DNA from: Hippopus hippopus
Taxonomy: Eukaryota > Mollusca > Bivalvia > Cardiida > Cardiidae
DNA length: 64,000 bases
Direction of reading: 5' to 3'
NCBI GenBank assembly: GCA_946811185.2
Contig: OX328112.1
Location: forward strand, 13,045,215-13,109,214
Shown piece after piece: positions 1-15,400 of this stretch. The stretch's first letter is position 1. Each line of letters opens with the position of its first letter. A program made the position numbers and the translations under genes. The notes under the pieces were generated by a model that made no database searches, was not told the DNA's origin, and saw only the letters and a program-made list of their open reading frames with translations.

Positions 1-158
1 CTTTATTTACATCTTACATAATTGATTTCATAAGCCTTTTACTGGTAATTTAAACTATACATATATTAAAAAATATACAAATTTCCAATTATGAAATTTT
101 TCAAAAAATTTCTAACACTGGCAAGACAAAGAATTTTGACATAGACCTATAAACTCAC

Positions 159-461
159 CATATGGAGCCTTAACTTTGATTGGACTTGTAGGCTCTGAAG
201 GTTTTCCAATACCCATAGCATTTTCTGCTGACACCCTAAACTGGTAGTCCGTATTTTCAACCAGATCTGTTACAGTATGCATCGTATCCGAGATAGGCTT
301 CTTGTTGATCTTGGCCCAGCGGCTTCCAGGAACTTGGCAGCGCTCCAAGATATATCCGGTGATTGGAGATCCGCCATCTTTCTGTGGGGCTTCCCAGGTC
401 AAGGTCACTGAAGATTTTGTCACATCTGTGGGCTGGAGATGTTTGGGTGAATCTGGGACAT
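159..461 (-). CDS. E43: fibronectin type III domain; last exon in the window
   Basis: DVPDSPKHLQPTDVTKSSVT, LTWEAPQKDGGSPITGYILE, SRWAKINKKPISDTMHTVTD, YQFRVSAENAMGIGKPSEP. Ends phase 1 at a normal donor (TATG|GTGAGT), so the gene continues beyond position 1 with more Ig/FN3 core. Confidence 0.96.
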
Positions 462-3400
462 CTGGAAAAAAACAAAAATGATAAAATTTTAATTGATGAG
501 TCATTCAGCACACTACCTTTAACTCTTTCAGCGCCAAACGTACCTACTCCAACCCATTTTGATGGCGGAAAATACAGTCCTATGAGTCTCAGAAAGATTT
601 TTATCTTACAGCCTTGACTACACAAGCGGATGGCATAGAATCAAGATCAGACTGCACATTCTGTGCAGTCTGATCTTGATCTATGCCGTCCGCAAAATGC
701 TCTGATTTTGCTTATGGTGCCAAAAGGGTTGAGCTATAATTTGACTCTCTACTACACAACAAAATTCTCTAAACTGAAAGAATTTGTAGACAAAACATTA
801 ATCCTTTGTGACACAATTCCTTTCTATAAAACCTTAAGGAAGACTGCTCTTAAAAACACTGTGGGAGAAGGAGGAAATGCTGGTAACAAGTCATTTCTTC
901 TTTTCCCAAAGTGTTTTCAACCCTTTTCTTTGCAAATTCCATTGTTTTTACCACATTAAAAATGTTGTTTGCAAATATTTTTAATTTAGAATTATCTCAT
1001 AATAAGTTGTTTGGTAAAAGTAAAACATTGCCAACATTATTGGATTTCTCTTTGAAAGGGCAGAATTGTTTCTTCTATTCCCATGTTTTGTAAGCCTTCT
1101 GCACTAGATAAATTCAATTTGATTGTACCAAAACAGGGTTACACTGTTTGAAGAAACAAGGTCAAAATGTTTTTAACCCTTTATCAGACAATCCCAACTT
1201 TTCATAATCCTGACGAGCTGGGTTTATGAAAACATTGAAGGAAAAAGAGAAAATGCTGGTTTTCTGTGCAATCTAGGACAAATTTTGTTTTGGACCACTT
1301 TGAATTTTTTGTCTGTAAAATTTTATGCTTTGAATTTGGACCAGTCAAAAATTTTGTCGTTTGGTAAAGAGTTAACTCTTTACCAAACAATCCCGTGTTT
1401 TCAGGACCCTGAGGAGGAGGCCTTTTGAAAACATTGTGGGAAACCAGCGTTTTCTCCTTTTCTCACAATGTTTTGTTATCTTTAAAAGATGAGAAACATC
1501 CCTTGAATCACATTTTATTTGTCATCTGCAAATGTTCTTAATTTGAACAACCGTAGAATTTTGTCATTTGGTAAAGGATTAAAGTGGTCTGCTGCCAGAC
1601 AAATTAAAAAAGTCATTTATACACATAATGTATCAAAAACTGTTAATCAAAAACCCCGTAAAATGAGTGTACACACCGAATGGACTCTTGGCAAGTACTG
1701 GCATCTCAAGTTCAGCAGGTTCACCTTGACCTATCTCATTTTCTGCAGACACTCTGAAGTAGTACTCGTTGCCTTCCAGAAGTTTCTGGACAGCAAACGT
1801 ATTTGTAAGGCCAGTGACCTTTTCAACTCTTGTCCATGTGTTCCTCTTGGCATCCCGCTTTTCAATGATATAAGCTGTAATGTCACTTCCTCCAGTGTTT
1901 GTGGGTGGTTGCCATGACAACATGACAGAATCCTTCATGACCTCGTTGACAGCAAGGTTGTTAGGTTTGGATGGTTTGTCTGATAATGTAATTTTTCATT
2001 TGTAATCTTTCTTTTTGTTTTTACTTTTATAAAATCATGCATGCCACCAATGGCTCTTGCAATCATTATGGTCAGTAGATAAAATGGTCAGAAATAGAGA
2101 GATTTCCATTTGCAATATTGTTTCTTTTGCCCACATAGGTGTAAGACAATAATAAATATTCAATCTTTTACCAGAGTATAATGTGTTTTCAACAACTTGA
2201 GAAAGAAGGCTTTCAAAAACATTCTTGTTAAAGCAGAAAATTCTGGTGATCAGTGCTTTTGCCTTTTCCAATGATGTTTCCTATGTTGTTTTTCTTACAG
2301 ACAAATACCACCATTTGAACAAAATTTCAGTTGTCACCTTAAACTGCTTTCAATATGGACAAGTCGAAAAATTTGTAAAGAGGTAACTTCATTTTCTTCA
2401 ATTGTCTGTTCAGTTCAAGTAATAACAAAAAGTTTAGTCTGACAGGGCTTTCAGCATTTTAACCAAGGATAAACAAAAACTGTTCTGTGATATTACATAG
2501 GACAGAGCTCCAGATAAGAGGGAGTGATGACATTCTAAATTCATTATTTCTCTTTGAAACCCTATGTTGTGGGTACTCATTAGAATCGTCTCGATGAGAC
2601 GATTCTAATGAGTATGCATAACATAGGGTTTAGTGGAGAATAATTAATATTTTTAATTTTGAAATCAAAATCACTCCCTCTTTCTGAAGCTCTGATAGGA
2701 CCTTCCAACATGTGAGGAAATAATTCAAAATCATATAAATGTTCTCAGTCTTGAAGTAGTTGATTCTACCGAACTATAATATACAAATCTTACCTCTGAC
2801 ATTCACTTGGAAGTCAGCTACTGCTTTTCCAACAGTGTTTTCAGCTTCTACAGTGTAGACTCCAGAATCGTCCAGAGTCGCATTCTTGACGGTCAATGTT
2901 GTCATGACATCACTGGTATCTATGGTGATGCGGGGGGATTTCTCAATAGGCTCTTCATCCAAAAGCCAGGCCACTGTGGGTGATGGGATACCGCTGGTGT
3001 TCACTGGTAAGGTCAAGGTCGTTCCAGCCTTGATGTTCTGTACACCTTTAAGTCTGTTGTCATAGTCAAGTTTAGGATGGGCTACAGGAATAAAGAAAAG
3101 TGATTATAATGTCGTTCAAAACTTTTGAAGGTTAACTCTTTACCAAACAAGAATATTGAAGACTTGCCCAAATTAGAAGCATTTTCAGATGACATAAAAT
3201 GTAGTTCAAATGTTTGAATTTGTTCTTGACAGGTTAGAGAACATTTTGTGAAAAGGAGAAAATGCTGGTTACCAGCATTTTCTCCTGTTCCAACAATCTT
3301 TTTAAAAGGCCCCATCCTCAGTATTGTTAACAACTACTATTTATCAAACTAACGTAACCCTTTACCACGCAGTCGTGGAATCTAACAACTTCCTAGAAGA

Positions 3401-6400
3401 AGGCTTTTGAAAACAACATGAGAATAGAAGAAAATGCAAGTACTCAGCATTTTCTCCTTTTCTCACCATGTGATCAATCCTTTAACAGACAATATTCAAC
3501 ATTTAACTCGTATCTAATTTGTTGTCTGCAAATGCTTTGGATTAGGACAGGTCAGAAATATTATTGTTTGAAAGAGTTAACTCATTATATCCCCAGAAGA
3601 CAAATTTTACTATCTTTTGTAGAGTAATTGTTACGAGAGATCACTTCTTCCTTACAGCATAGCTTCTTCCGGTATAAAATCAGTATCTAGCAACTGCATA
3701 AGGGAGAATTTTCTCTAGCTCAGTGCTTAGTGTATTGATCACTTCTGCCTCGATACATTAGAATTTTTACCGCAACAAATAGAATCCCAGCTGGGGCCAT
3801 TTGTATTTCAGCTATGCATTTGTTACGAACTTTCATGTTTGTAAGAAAATAAAGAGACCAACAATTATTGTTGACTTACTATGTACAGCAAGGTTGCCCT
3901 CTGACTTGACTTGTCCAAGTTGGTTGGTTGCCTGTAAACTGTACACACCTGTATCATCTGGTTCTGTTTTGTGGATAACAAGGGAGGCAACTTCATCCTC
4001 GTAACTCATCTCATATTTAGGACTCTTTCTTACTTCTTTTTGTCCCTTGTACCTAAAGGTAACAAGAATTATGTGTGGTTTAACATTTTACCATACACTC
4101 ACTACTTTTAACAATCATGAGGAAGAAGGCTTTTGAAAACATAGTGGGAAAAGAAGAAAATGCTTCTTTTTCCACCATGTTTTCTATCCTTTGAAAGGCA
4201 TATTTTTTTTTTGAGTGACATTTGGTTTGTCATCTGCAAATGCTTTCAGTTTGGGCTTGGCTAAAATTTTGTCGTGTAGTAAAGAGTTACATCCCAAGCA
4301 GAATTTCAGACTAGCAGCATTTGCAAATAAAAAATAATTTGGTTTGTCTATGAAAGAGTAGAAAAAATGAATGGGGAAAAGGATAAATAGCTGGTTACCA
4401 GTATTTTCTCCTTTTTCTACAGTGTTTTCAAAGGCCTTTTTTTTTTGGTGGGGGGGGGTCATGAAAAGATCAAAAAAAAAAACCTGAGTTGTTTGAATAA
4501 GAGCCACCAAATTAATAACTGAAATTTGTCCATTCCATTATAAATGGGGAGAAGAAGTTTGGTTAGGTAGCAAAAATTGATTTAAGGTTTTGCCAAACAA
4601 CAAAACTTCAGACTAGCCTATTTTGAGTAACTGCAAACAACAAATAAGGTTAAAATAAAGGGATTTGTCTTTGAAAGGTTAGAAAACCTTGTGGAAAAAA
4701 AAAATGCGGTTCACAAAAATGTTTTCATTTTCTACCTAAGTTTTAAAGGTTATAATGTACAAATTGTTTTGTTAAGAACTAATTTACGAGATCTACTAAA
4801 CATTCAAAATGAAGATGAGCAGGCAGCTAAACTTTACCATTTAATGTCGGACTCTGGTTCACCCACGTCCAGGTCACATTCCAATATGGCATCCTTGGGT
4901 GATACAACAATCACATCAGAGAGTGGCTCAAGTATCTTAGGAGGTACACCAACTGAAAACAACATTGAAAAAAAAAAAAAACTTTTATTAACTCTTTACC
5001 AAACAAAATAACTTTGTAATCTATGAAATCAATAGCATTAACATTGCAGGCAACAAACTGAATGTAGCTCAAATGATGATTGCTGTTTTTGAAAAGGTGG
5101 AAAACATTGTGGTAATACAATATTTTCAAAAGCCCTTCAGGGTAATTCAAATTCCAGATTATGTGGTAAGGGGTTAATTTTCAAAAAATCAACACTTGCA
5201 GAAAGTACATGTATCATTCAAATGTTGAACAGAGCTCGACTCTCTTGAGATATTAATTCTTTACCACACAATACGACCTTGTGACAACCCTGAGGGAGAA
5301 GACTTTTGAAAACATAGTTGGAAAAGGAGAAAACTGGTAACCAGCATTTTCTTGTTTTCTCATTTTTTTCTCCTTTTCCTACAATGCTTTTTAACCCTTT
5401 CCCAAACAGCAAATTTTGGACCAGACCAAATTGAAAGCATTTTGCAGATGACAAATTAACAGTTGCTAAAAACATGATTTTTCTATGATAGGGTAGAAAA
5501 CATTTTCCCACAATGTTTTCAAAAGGCTTCTATTCTTGACCCGTAAAAACCAGGGATTGTTTGGGAAAGGGTTAACCTTCCAAATATAAATTTCAATTTT
5601 TCAGTCACATTTGTTTTGTCGTCTGTAATTGCTTTCAAATTCAACAAGTCTAAAATTTTGTTGTTTGGTAGAAAGTTAATTTTCAAAAAAGAGTTTGATT
5701 TAAATGGAAAAAGAGCAGAAAAAAATAACACTTGCAGAATGAATAATTCAAGTTGTGAAAAAGCATAGAGCTCACCTCTCTGGAGATTTTAACCCTCTAA
5801 CAGACAAGAGTAATCTAAATTGAAGACATTTGCACATAGCATATTCAGTGTGGTGCAAATGATGGGACTTGCCTTTGAAACAGTCCAAAACATTGTGGGG
5901 GAAAAAGGGAAAAAAAAATGCTAGTAACTAGCATTTTCACCTTTTCTCACAATTTGTTCAAATGTGTTTTCCATCTGGGTTGTTAAATGTTGGAATCGTA
6001 TGGAAAATCATTAAAATGACTCACCCAATGGTTCCTCAACCTTAGTGGGTACTGACAGCTCTGAGGCAGGACCAGAACCAGCCTTGTTTTCTGCAGTCAC
6101 TCTAAATTCATACTCTTCACCTTCTTTAAGACCTGTTACGCTAAATGTTGTTTCATCTATGGGCATGCTATTGGCTCGTGTCCAGGACCTAGATCCTTTA
6201 CGACGATACTCAATGATAAAGCTGACAGGGGCACCACCATCCTTTGTTGGTGGGGTCCATTTAAGGGCCACGGATGATTTATCTGTGCCCATAATTTCTG
6301 GGGCTCCGGGCTGACTTGGTTTGTCTGGAAAATACAATTCATCTTTAAATGGAAGTCACTTGAAGTCAAAACAAAGATAAACGATACTGCATTGAATTCA

Positions 6401-9400
6401 AAACAGTCTAAAATAAGAAAGACATGGCAAGTTAATTTACCACTTGTTGACCATCCTGTCATTTGAGATCTTGTGGTGAAAAGCTTTTGTAGGAACAGGA
6501 GAAAATGCTGGTAACCCATGTTAGAAATCAACTTTAAGACTACACTGAATTTGTCATCTGAAAATGTTTGAGATTTCGTCAAGTCTAAAATTTCATTGTG
6601 CTGGTAAAGGAATATAGGGCATGGTCCCAACCAAAAAATTGGAAAATTGGACTTTTTTCAGCCAGGAATAAAAAGAATCAAAAACATTGCTATTTCAAGG
6701 CTGTTTGTCAATCATAACATTCAAACATCAGAGACAGTATGCATCAAATACAGGTGGCAAGTTTTGAGCATTCTTATCTTGATCTACATTGTCTAACAAG
6801 GCATTTAAGGCTGCAAGAGACTGTTTTTTTTGCTTTGCCAGATCATTACCAACCAAAAGCAAAGCAAGTACATGTAATACACATTTTCTTACTTTATGAA
6901 AGAGAGAAAAAAAAAAGCAAAAATGAAAAGAGAAAAATGAAAGAGGCCTACCCCATGGATCTTTAGCTGTAAATGTATCAGAGGGTTTACTTGGTTTACT
7001 TCTCCCTGCTTTATTTTCAGCAATAACTCTGTACTGATATGTGGAACCATCCTTAAGGTCATTCACCCTAAGGCTGGTTTCCTGGATTGGCTTTTTGTTC
7101 ACTGGTATCCAGTTCTTTCCGACACCAGACATACGTTCAAGTATGTAGCCTGTGATAGGTGAGCCACCATCGTTTTCTGGTGGTTGCCAGGTTACCAGAG
7201 CAGAGTCTTTAAAGATCTCACTAACTGTTGGAGCCTCTGGAGCATCAGGAACCACTGTGTAGCAGAAAATAATATAAAATCAATAGTAATAATAATAATA
7301 ATGACATAATCTGTTGACAACAATGGCAAAAAAAAAAGAAAAAGAATGGCAAAGACTGACAAATAAAAGACAAACAGATTGTAATCAAAGCAGCCATTTT
7401 GCAGCAATTTCTGAGGGTAAGAAAAAAAAGACAGTAAACCATTTACAGTGCTAAACTCTTTGACAAATGGCAAAAGCTTAGGACCTGTCAAAATTTAAAA
7501 CATTTGCAGACGAAAAATTAGATGTGACTCAAATTTGTTGAGATTTGCCAAGCACAGAGAAGAAAACATTGTGGAAACAGTAGAAAATGCTGCTTACTAG
7601 TATTTTCTCTTTTCCCACAATGTTTTCAAAATGTATTTTGTTTACAGTTGAATGAAAAATCAGCTGAAGGTTAATCACTAACCAAAGCTATCCTTGGCTG
7701 TTACTGGTTCCTTCAATTCAGCAAACTCTCCAATGCCCACTTCATTCTCTGCAGCCACTCTAAACAGATACTGATTCTTGTCCACCAATTTTGGTATCAA
7801 TAGTTCAAGATTTGGAGTATCAGACACTTTGTTCCATGATCGTCTGTTTGCCTCTTTCTTTTCCACGATGTATTTCTTTATTTCACATCCACCATTGTCT
7901 TTGGGTGGTTCCCAGTGCAGGATGCAGGACTCTGATGTGATGTCAGACACTGAGAGGTTTTCTGGTGCTGATGGTTTGTCTGTAAAACATGAAAGGTTTA
8001 GAAATAATTCAGACCTTTTGTCTCTTATACTCTAGCTGCTCTATTATACTCTTGCTACTACTGTACCGGTATATGTAGGTATATACGTGTGTCGAAAATT
8101 TTGCAAGTTACTGATTACAGACATTATGCGTACAGAAACATTTGTAAATTCAGGACACTCGTTATTTGTTGGTATACATGCTGTTAAATACCCTAATAGA
8201 AAAGTTTGCAAAAATTTCCATATCGTAAAAATTTCAAATTACCGGTATACAGTATTCTCTAGCTGTTTATTTCATATGCATATATTCAATTTTTTATGAC
8301 ATTACCATCTTGTTGAAGACAACTTTTTGAGATACTTTGTACAAGAGGAAATCACACATGAAAGGTTACTTCATTTTTCACACTAATTCACCCAGCAAAC
8401 CTACTTCACATTTCACATTTTTTTTAAAGCCTGACAGTTGAAACCATAAGGAAACTTTAGGTGAAAACTTCTTTCTAGTTCAAAGTTAGTCAGGAAGTTA
8501 TAAAGCCATTATCATCCTGCATCTATTAACTCTTGACCACATGACAATATTTTAGACTTGTTAAAATTGAAAGTATCTGCAGACGACAACTTAAATATGA
8601 CTCAAATGATGAGTTTTGTATGTGGTAGGGTAGAAAACATTGTGGGAAATGGAGAAAATGCTGGTTATCAGCATTTTCTCCTTTTTCCCACAATGGTTTC
8701 CGAAGCATTCCTGCTGAGGGTCATAGAAACATGGAAATGTGTGATAAACGGTTAATACTTAATAGTCAAGGTGAGCATGACCTTTCTGAATAAGACAGGT
8801 AACTTACCAAGCACATTCAGTCTGATGGTCAGTGTTGTTTTACCAACACGATTTTCCAAAGTGAGCGTATAGTCTCCAGTATCACTTCTGATCACTTTAG
8901 CGAGTCTCACGGTTGTCATGTTACGAATGGTCTCAACTTCCATCCTCTTTTTGTCGGGAAGGTCACCTCCGTTATAGGTCCATGTGACGGTGGGCTGTGG
9001 GCTACCCTTGAACGGAATCTCAAATGCAGTAGATTGACCTCTCTTCAATGTCACCACTTCTTCAAGGGTCTTGTCAGCAAACAGTTCAGGTGGTACTATA
9101 AATAGACAATGTTTCTATTATCAACTCACATCCCATGTATGGTGAATTCTGAAAGGGGTTGTCCTTATTTTTAACTCCCATGAAGCAGAAAATCATAGAA
9201 GTAGATCTTGGCAACTGAGCCAATATCAATTTTCACTTAACTATATCAAATTCGTTACAAAGAAAGAGTACATAATTTTATCTAAAAAATCTTGACTTCA
9301 TTCACTGACCATTCTACCTTTAACTTTAATCCCAAGTTTGACACTATGGGATTGGCTGAGTGGGAATGGCTCAGCCAACTAGATGGCTATTAATGGCTAA

Positions 9401-12400
9401 AAATAGTTAAAACTTTCTGTGAATACATGCCGCAATGTTTCATAAAAATTGAACTATCATCTCACCTTCAACAAAGACGGAAGCCTCTGATTTCTGTCCC
9501 TTTGCAACCACAGCGTATGGTCCTTCATCCTCTCCATCTACATCAGTGATTTCTAACTTATGTATGGGACCTTCATCAAACATCTTGTACTTGTTGCTAG
9601 GCAACAGAGCTGTGTTGTCTCGGTACCATTTTACTGGGACATCGTCTCTGGATAATTCACATTCCAGGGTGGCAGTACCAGGAATTTCATCAACATTGAC
9701 ATCAGACAATTTGCGGACAAATTCCACTCCAGTTTCTGAAAACATGAAATCATGTTAAAGACCCCTTTTCAATCAAAAAGAGTAGACAAAATAGTGTATG
9801 GAAATTACCATATTGGTGGACTTCATTATCTAAATGTTTATGGTCTCTAGCTTTGTCCTGATGTGTAATTTAATGATTCATAATCTTGTCCCTTTGGTTT
9901 TTTGCACATGACAGAATAATTACTAGTCTAACTGCCTTGTTGTTCTTCTGTCTGCTTTTTCACAACATTATAGAATTCGACAATATTTTCTTTTACTTCA
10001 CTTGTCTCACAAAAATTAAGAAAAAAATGTAAAGTTTGGGAGACTTCATTTGAGTAATTATGACCCAATTATATACAAAAATAAAACTTTTGGTAAAATT
10101 ATAAAAAAAAAAAGAAACAACCAGAAATCGAAATCATGTGTCAAGGTTGTTTCAATACTAACCTTGAACTTCAAGTTTAGATTTAGAGGTCACATCTCCG
10201 ACCTTGACAATGTATTCTGCTGCATCATCAATGTCAACATTCTTAATGAGAAGAGAATGTGTTTTGTCAGCAGATTTTGGAATTATTTTTTCACTGGGTT
10301 TAATGAGAGATCCATCTTTGGTCCATTCTGCCGTGAGATCAGGCTTGGTGACGGAACATTCAAGAGTAACATCGTCTCCTTCCTTGATCTGTTGATCTTT
10401 GAGTGGTAGGGTGACATCAACTGATTCTAAAGACAAATTCATGTTGGATTGTAACATCATTCAAATCTGTATTTACCGCTTCCAAAACAAAATTGTTTGC
10501 TATTCCAAATTAATCCTTAACTCTTTACCAAACAACAAAATTGTAGACTTGTCCAAATTGAAAGCATTTGCAGATGACAATTCAAATGTGGCTCAAATGA
10601 TGAAGTTTGTCTTTGATAGGGTTGAAAACATTGTGGAAAAAGGAGAAAATACTGGTTACCAGCATTTTCTCCTTTTTCCACAATGTTTTCAAAAGCCTTC
10701 TTCCTTAGGGTTGTTAAAAGTTGGAATTGTGTGGAAAAAAAAAAAAAAAACCTAACAAACATTTCAAATCTAGAAGTAAGACATATGTACATGTAAATGC
10801 AATATTATTGCCTAGAATGTCTCAGCAAAGTGGACAGGGTAGATCAAAGATCAGACTTCTGCAGTCCCATCTTGATCTACAATGGCTGCAAAAGCAAGTA
10901 TTGTTACGAAAGTCACTTTAAAGGTCAAAAGTAACTGTAAATGAATGAATGTTGTTTTATGGCGCATCGACAGCTTTGGTAATTTAGCGCATACATGTAC
11001 GTCAGTATTAAATGATGATAAAAGCAAAAGTAACTGTAGACAAGAACTAAACTTTAATTCTCTGATTGGGTAGATAACATTTTGGGAAAAGGAAGAGATG
11101 GATGACTTTTTCTCAACCAACTAATGAATTTGGGTTTTTTGCAGACAACAAACTTGGATTAGCTCAAATGATGGGATCTCTATTTGAAAGGGTAGAAAAC
11201 ATTGTGGGAAAAGGAGAAAATGCTGATTACCAGCATTTTCTCCTTACCCCACAATGTTTTAAAAAATCTTCCTTTTCAGGGTCGTTTAAATTTGGGGTGG
11301 TGAGGTAAAAGATTAACTCTTGACCAAACAACAGTATTGTACATTTTCTAGGTTTAAGAGCTTTGCAATTAACGCAAAAAAAAAAAAAACGCCACACTTA
11401 CCTTTAACTAATAACTTGGCAGTGCTTGACTGTTCACCAACTTTAATTGTATACTCGGCAGAATCTTCTGGCATGACCTTGTCCATATGAAGTGAGTGAC
11501 GTGTCTTATCACGACGGATATCATAGCCATCTGACACGGTGATGGGTTCTTGGTCTTTGGTCCAGGTGGCAGTGGCATCTGGCTTGTTGACCTCACATTC
11601 CAAGGTCACCGCTGACTTCTCTTTGACTTCGGTGTCTTTCAGTGGTGCAACAAATTCCACTGGAAGTTCTAAATGGAATGGAGAGAAAAATTTTGTGAAA
11701 TACACATCTTGAGAGAAAATTTTGTGAAATACTCATCTGGGAAGAAAATCTTTTTAATTACTCATCTGGAGAGAAAATTTTGTGAAATACTTTTCTGGAG
11801 AGAAATTTAGAAAAATACTCATCTCAAGAGAAACATTTGTAAAATACTCATCTGGAGTGAAATCTCTGTGATATACTAATCTGGAGAAAAAAAAGTATTT
11901 GATGCTCGTCAAGGCTTGCGTCATACAATTTTGGTCAACTTGTTTGATAAAAATGATAATACATAAACAAGAATGTAAGATCCTCTATGTATGTAAAAGT
12001 ACTCTTCCTCAGGGGACATTGAAAGTTAGGATTGTTAAGTAAAGGGTAAATTCTGTCATAGTTATTGAATAAAAAATCAAAAGATTTGTTATTTCAAGTA
12101 ACCATTAAATGAATCCTATATCTACCTTTCACTGTGACATTGCATGAAGAGGTAGCCTCGCCAAACGCCACTGTGTATTTTCCTTCATCATGAGGTTTGG
12201 CTGTCTGAATGGTAATCTTATGGATCAGACCTCTAGATGTGATCTTGACCCTGTCTCCTGCCTTCAGTTCTTCATCATCAAGGAACCATTTGGGCTTCTT
12301 GTTGAGCTTGTTGATCTCACATGTAAGAGTTATCTCCTCTTTCTCTGTGACCTCAAGGTCGGTGAGGGGCTTTGTAAATTTGACTGGTTCTTCTGTTGTA

Positions 12401-15400
12401 GAAACAGATTTAATCATATTAGTTTTAATTTTATCACTTGTTCTTAATCATGGGATATATCAAGCAAATCTATTCCTTTCAAAAGAGGCACAGATATCTT
12501 AAGTTTCAAAAAGTCTAAAATCTGCATATTGTAAATGATAAATGAGTTTAACAACACTGAGGTTAAAGGCTTATGAAAACATTGTAGGGAAATGTTACCA
12601 GCACCTTCATATTTTCCCAAAATGATGTATTTGAAAGACAAATCCCACCATTTGAGTCATATTCAAATTGTCATCTGCAAATAGTTTCAATTTGGACTGG
12701 CCTACAATTTTGTCCTCTAAATGATCCTTCGAGCTGAAGATCTTTGGTCAAGTTATGTGCATACCATATATTTTGGATAATAATCATAAATTTTACAACT
12801 ACAAAGTTTGGAAATTTAATTGCTGATTAAGTTTCTACCCAAGAAAAATAAAAGCATGAAGTTCTCACAAGAAAAATATAAATATGTAATCACAAACCTG
12901 ACACAGTGAGTGTAGCAGAAGTAGATATGCTGCCACAAGTACACGCATATTTTCCAGCATCCTCCAGTGTTATGTCTGTAAACACAACCTGGTGTGTATA
13001 CATATCCACTGATATCTTTGTGGTCTTGGTGGAACGTAGAACCTTTCCATCCTTAGTCCACTTCACTGACTTTTTGGGTTTATTCAGCTCACATGTGAGT
13101 GTCACACTGCTTTTCTCATGTGTCTTTGTGTCTTCAAGTTCCCTTGTGAACTGTAGGGGCATTTCTGTAGAAAAGCAAAAATTATAAATGGTTATTTATT
13201 ACCTAAAGCATAGTTCAGGACATAAATGTTGTTTATATCATTACTGGATTTCTTTTTTCCAACTGTAGTTGCCAGCTGATTGAAACATTGCAGCTCAAGG
13301 AGGAACTGCTTGTAATAAGAAAATGGCCTTATTTTCACAATGTTTTCATAACATTTATGAAAGAAGAAGCATGCATATTTTCCTTTCGTGCACAAGTATT
13401 GTCCTTAGCATGATCTGTAACAGTTCCTGATTGGCAGTAAATAAGTCTATGCAGTGATTTGTATAATTTTCATGGGTCAATTCTGAAAGAAAAGAGAAAG
13501 AAATGAAAATAAAGTATTATCAGGTTCATGGTGACCTTTACTCATCATTTTATGAGATAGCAAATGTAATTAAGCCCTATTCATTCAAAACACTTTGTAA
13601 GACAAAAAAAAAAAAGCAAATCTGGAGACTCACCATCCACTTTCAGAGTACAGTCTGTGCTGACATTGCCACATACAGCCCTGTATTTGCCGGCATCTTC
13701 CAGGGTCACCTCGGTGAAAATCAGCTGATGAGTATAATGATCCATTGAGATCTGTACATTGTCCTTTGGTTTGATCTCCTTCCCACTCTTCAGCCATTTC
13801 ACTGTCTTGTTGGGCTTATTGAGTTCACATTCAAGAATGACCTTGACCTTCTCCATGACCTTCTGGTCTTCCAATTTCTTGACAAATTCAACTGGTATTT
13901 CTAGATGGAGAAAGCATATTCAAGATTAGGTCTGAAAGTCATTGTGAGCAATTTATCCATTTTTCAAGATATTTGTGTCTTCTTTCACATATTGTTCTTT
14001 ATCTATACCACCTACCCTTTTCCTCAGAAAGCTGCATGTATGGCTACAATTGTGGTCATGTGTTAGCAGATTTAACCCTTTTCAAAATCATCCTAAATTT
14101 TCACGCATGAGCATGAAAGCATTTGAAAACAATTGTGAGAAAAGGAGAAAATGCTGGTAACCAGCTTTTTTTCCTTTTCCCACAATGTTTTCTACCTTAT
14201 CATAGAGCTTATGCTCATTTGTACCAAGCTGTTTCCATAGGGGCCAATTAAATTTAGCTGAAATTAAAGAAATCATGTCTGAAAGGATAGAAAGCCTTCT
14301 TCTTGCAGGTCGTTAAACTCAGGATTGTGTAGTAGAGGGTTGATATAAGCAAGTCTATAACTTTGTCTACCAGTACCGTTACATTTGGTGGAGAGCAAAA
14401 AACTAACTCTTAGGATGCTAAATGCTATACAAGGCACTTTTGCAGTTAGAGCAGTAAGTGTAGATCAAGGTCAGTCTGATCTTAGATCTACACTGTCCGA
14501 TAAGTAGAATTTTTCCCTGGAGAAATAACTTTGAAACTGCAATAATTGAGGTTTTTACCACTGGCTGGAAAGTTTAATTCAGTGTACTAAGCAGTTTAAG
14601 GGTTAAATTGGACTGTAATTTAAAGGAATGATAAGAAAAAAAAAAAGAGCTAGAAAAAGAATGAAAAAGGTAAAAGTGTACCTGTTACTTTAATAGTACA
14701 TTCTGTGCTTACATCGCCACACACACAAGTGTATTTGGCGGCATCATCCAGGGTGACATCAGTCATCACCAGCTGATGATGATACTGGTCCATGGAGATG
14801 TTAATGTGGTCATCTGCTGTGATTTCTTGACCATTCTTCAGCCATTTGACTGGTACATTAGGTTTGGTTAGTTCACATTCTAGTGTCACTGTCTCTTTCT
14901 CTTTGACAGTTTGGTCAGAAAGTGGTTTACTGAATTCTGCTGGTTTTTCTGTTATAAAATAAAAGGAGACATTAGTATTATGGTTGCCTAATCTTTATAT
15001 CGACACTTAGACTTTTTTTGCTGTTACAAAGATCAGCTGGGTCCGTATTCATCAACCACTTTTAAGAATGTTTTCCAGAATTTTCTAAATTTGGAAGTAA
15101 CACAACTCCTGATTGGCTAAACCATTTGGTTTAACCAATCAGAGGTTGTGTTACTTTAAAGTTTTGAAAATCTTGAAGAATAAGACTAAGAATGTTCTTC
15201 AGAATGGTTGGTAAATACAGACCCAGGTTTTGAGATCATTTTGAGAAAAGAAGCAATGTTAGTGATAAATAATTGCTGCTTGTCTCAAATCATTTGAAAC
15301 AACACCAGACATCTAATTTCTTATTTTTCATGTCACTTGTAATATATAGTGTTACTGTTTCAATAATATGAACCATAAATGTGCTAAACCTGAACCAAAC

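Noticed and set aside
6728..6951. Extension of the E37 reading frame beyond its donor
   Set aside because: A good donor (GGG|GTAGGC) ends the FN3 domain at the same point as in its paralogues; the extension is intronic.
7255..7491. Hydrophobic minus-strand ORFs that look like membrane segments
   Set aside because: They come from AT-rich intron DNA with A and T runs on the upstream side of the E37 acceptor.
10517..10755. Repeated peptides such as NIVGKGENAGNQHFLLF in many small ORFs
   Set aside because: These are translations of the family A palindrome in different places, not a protein family.
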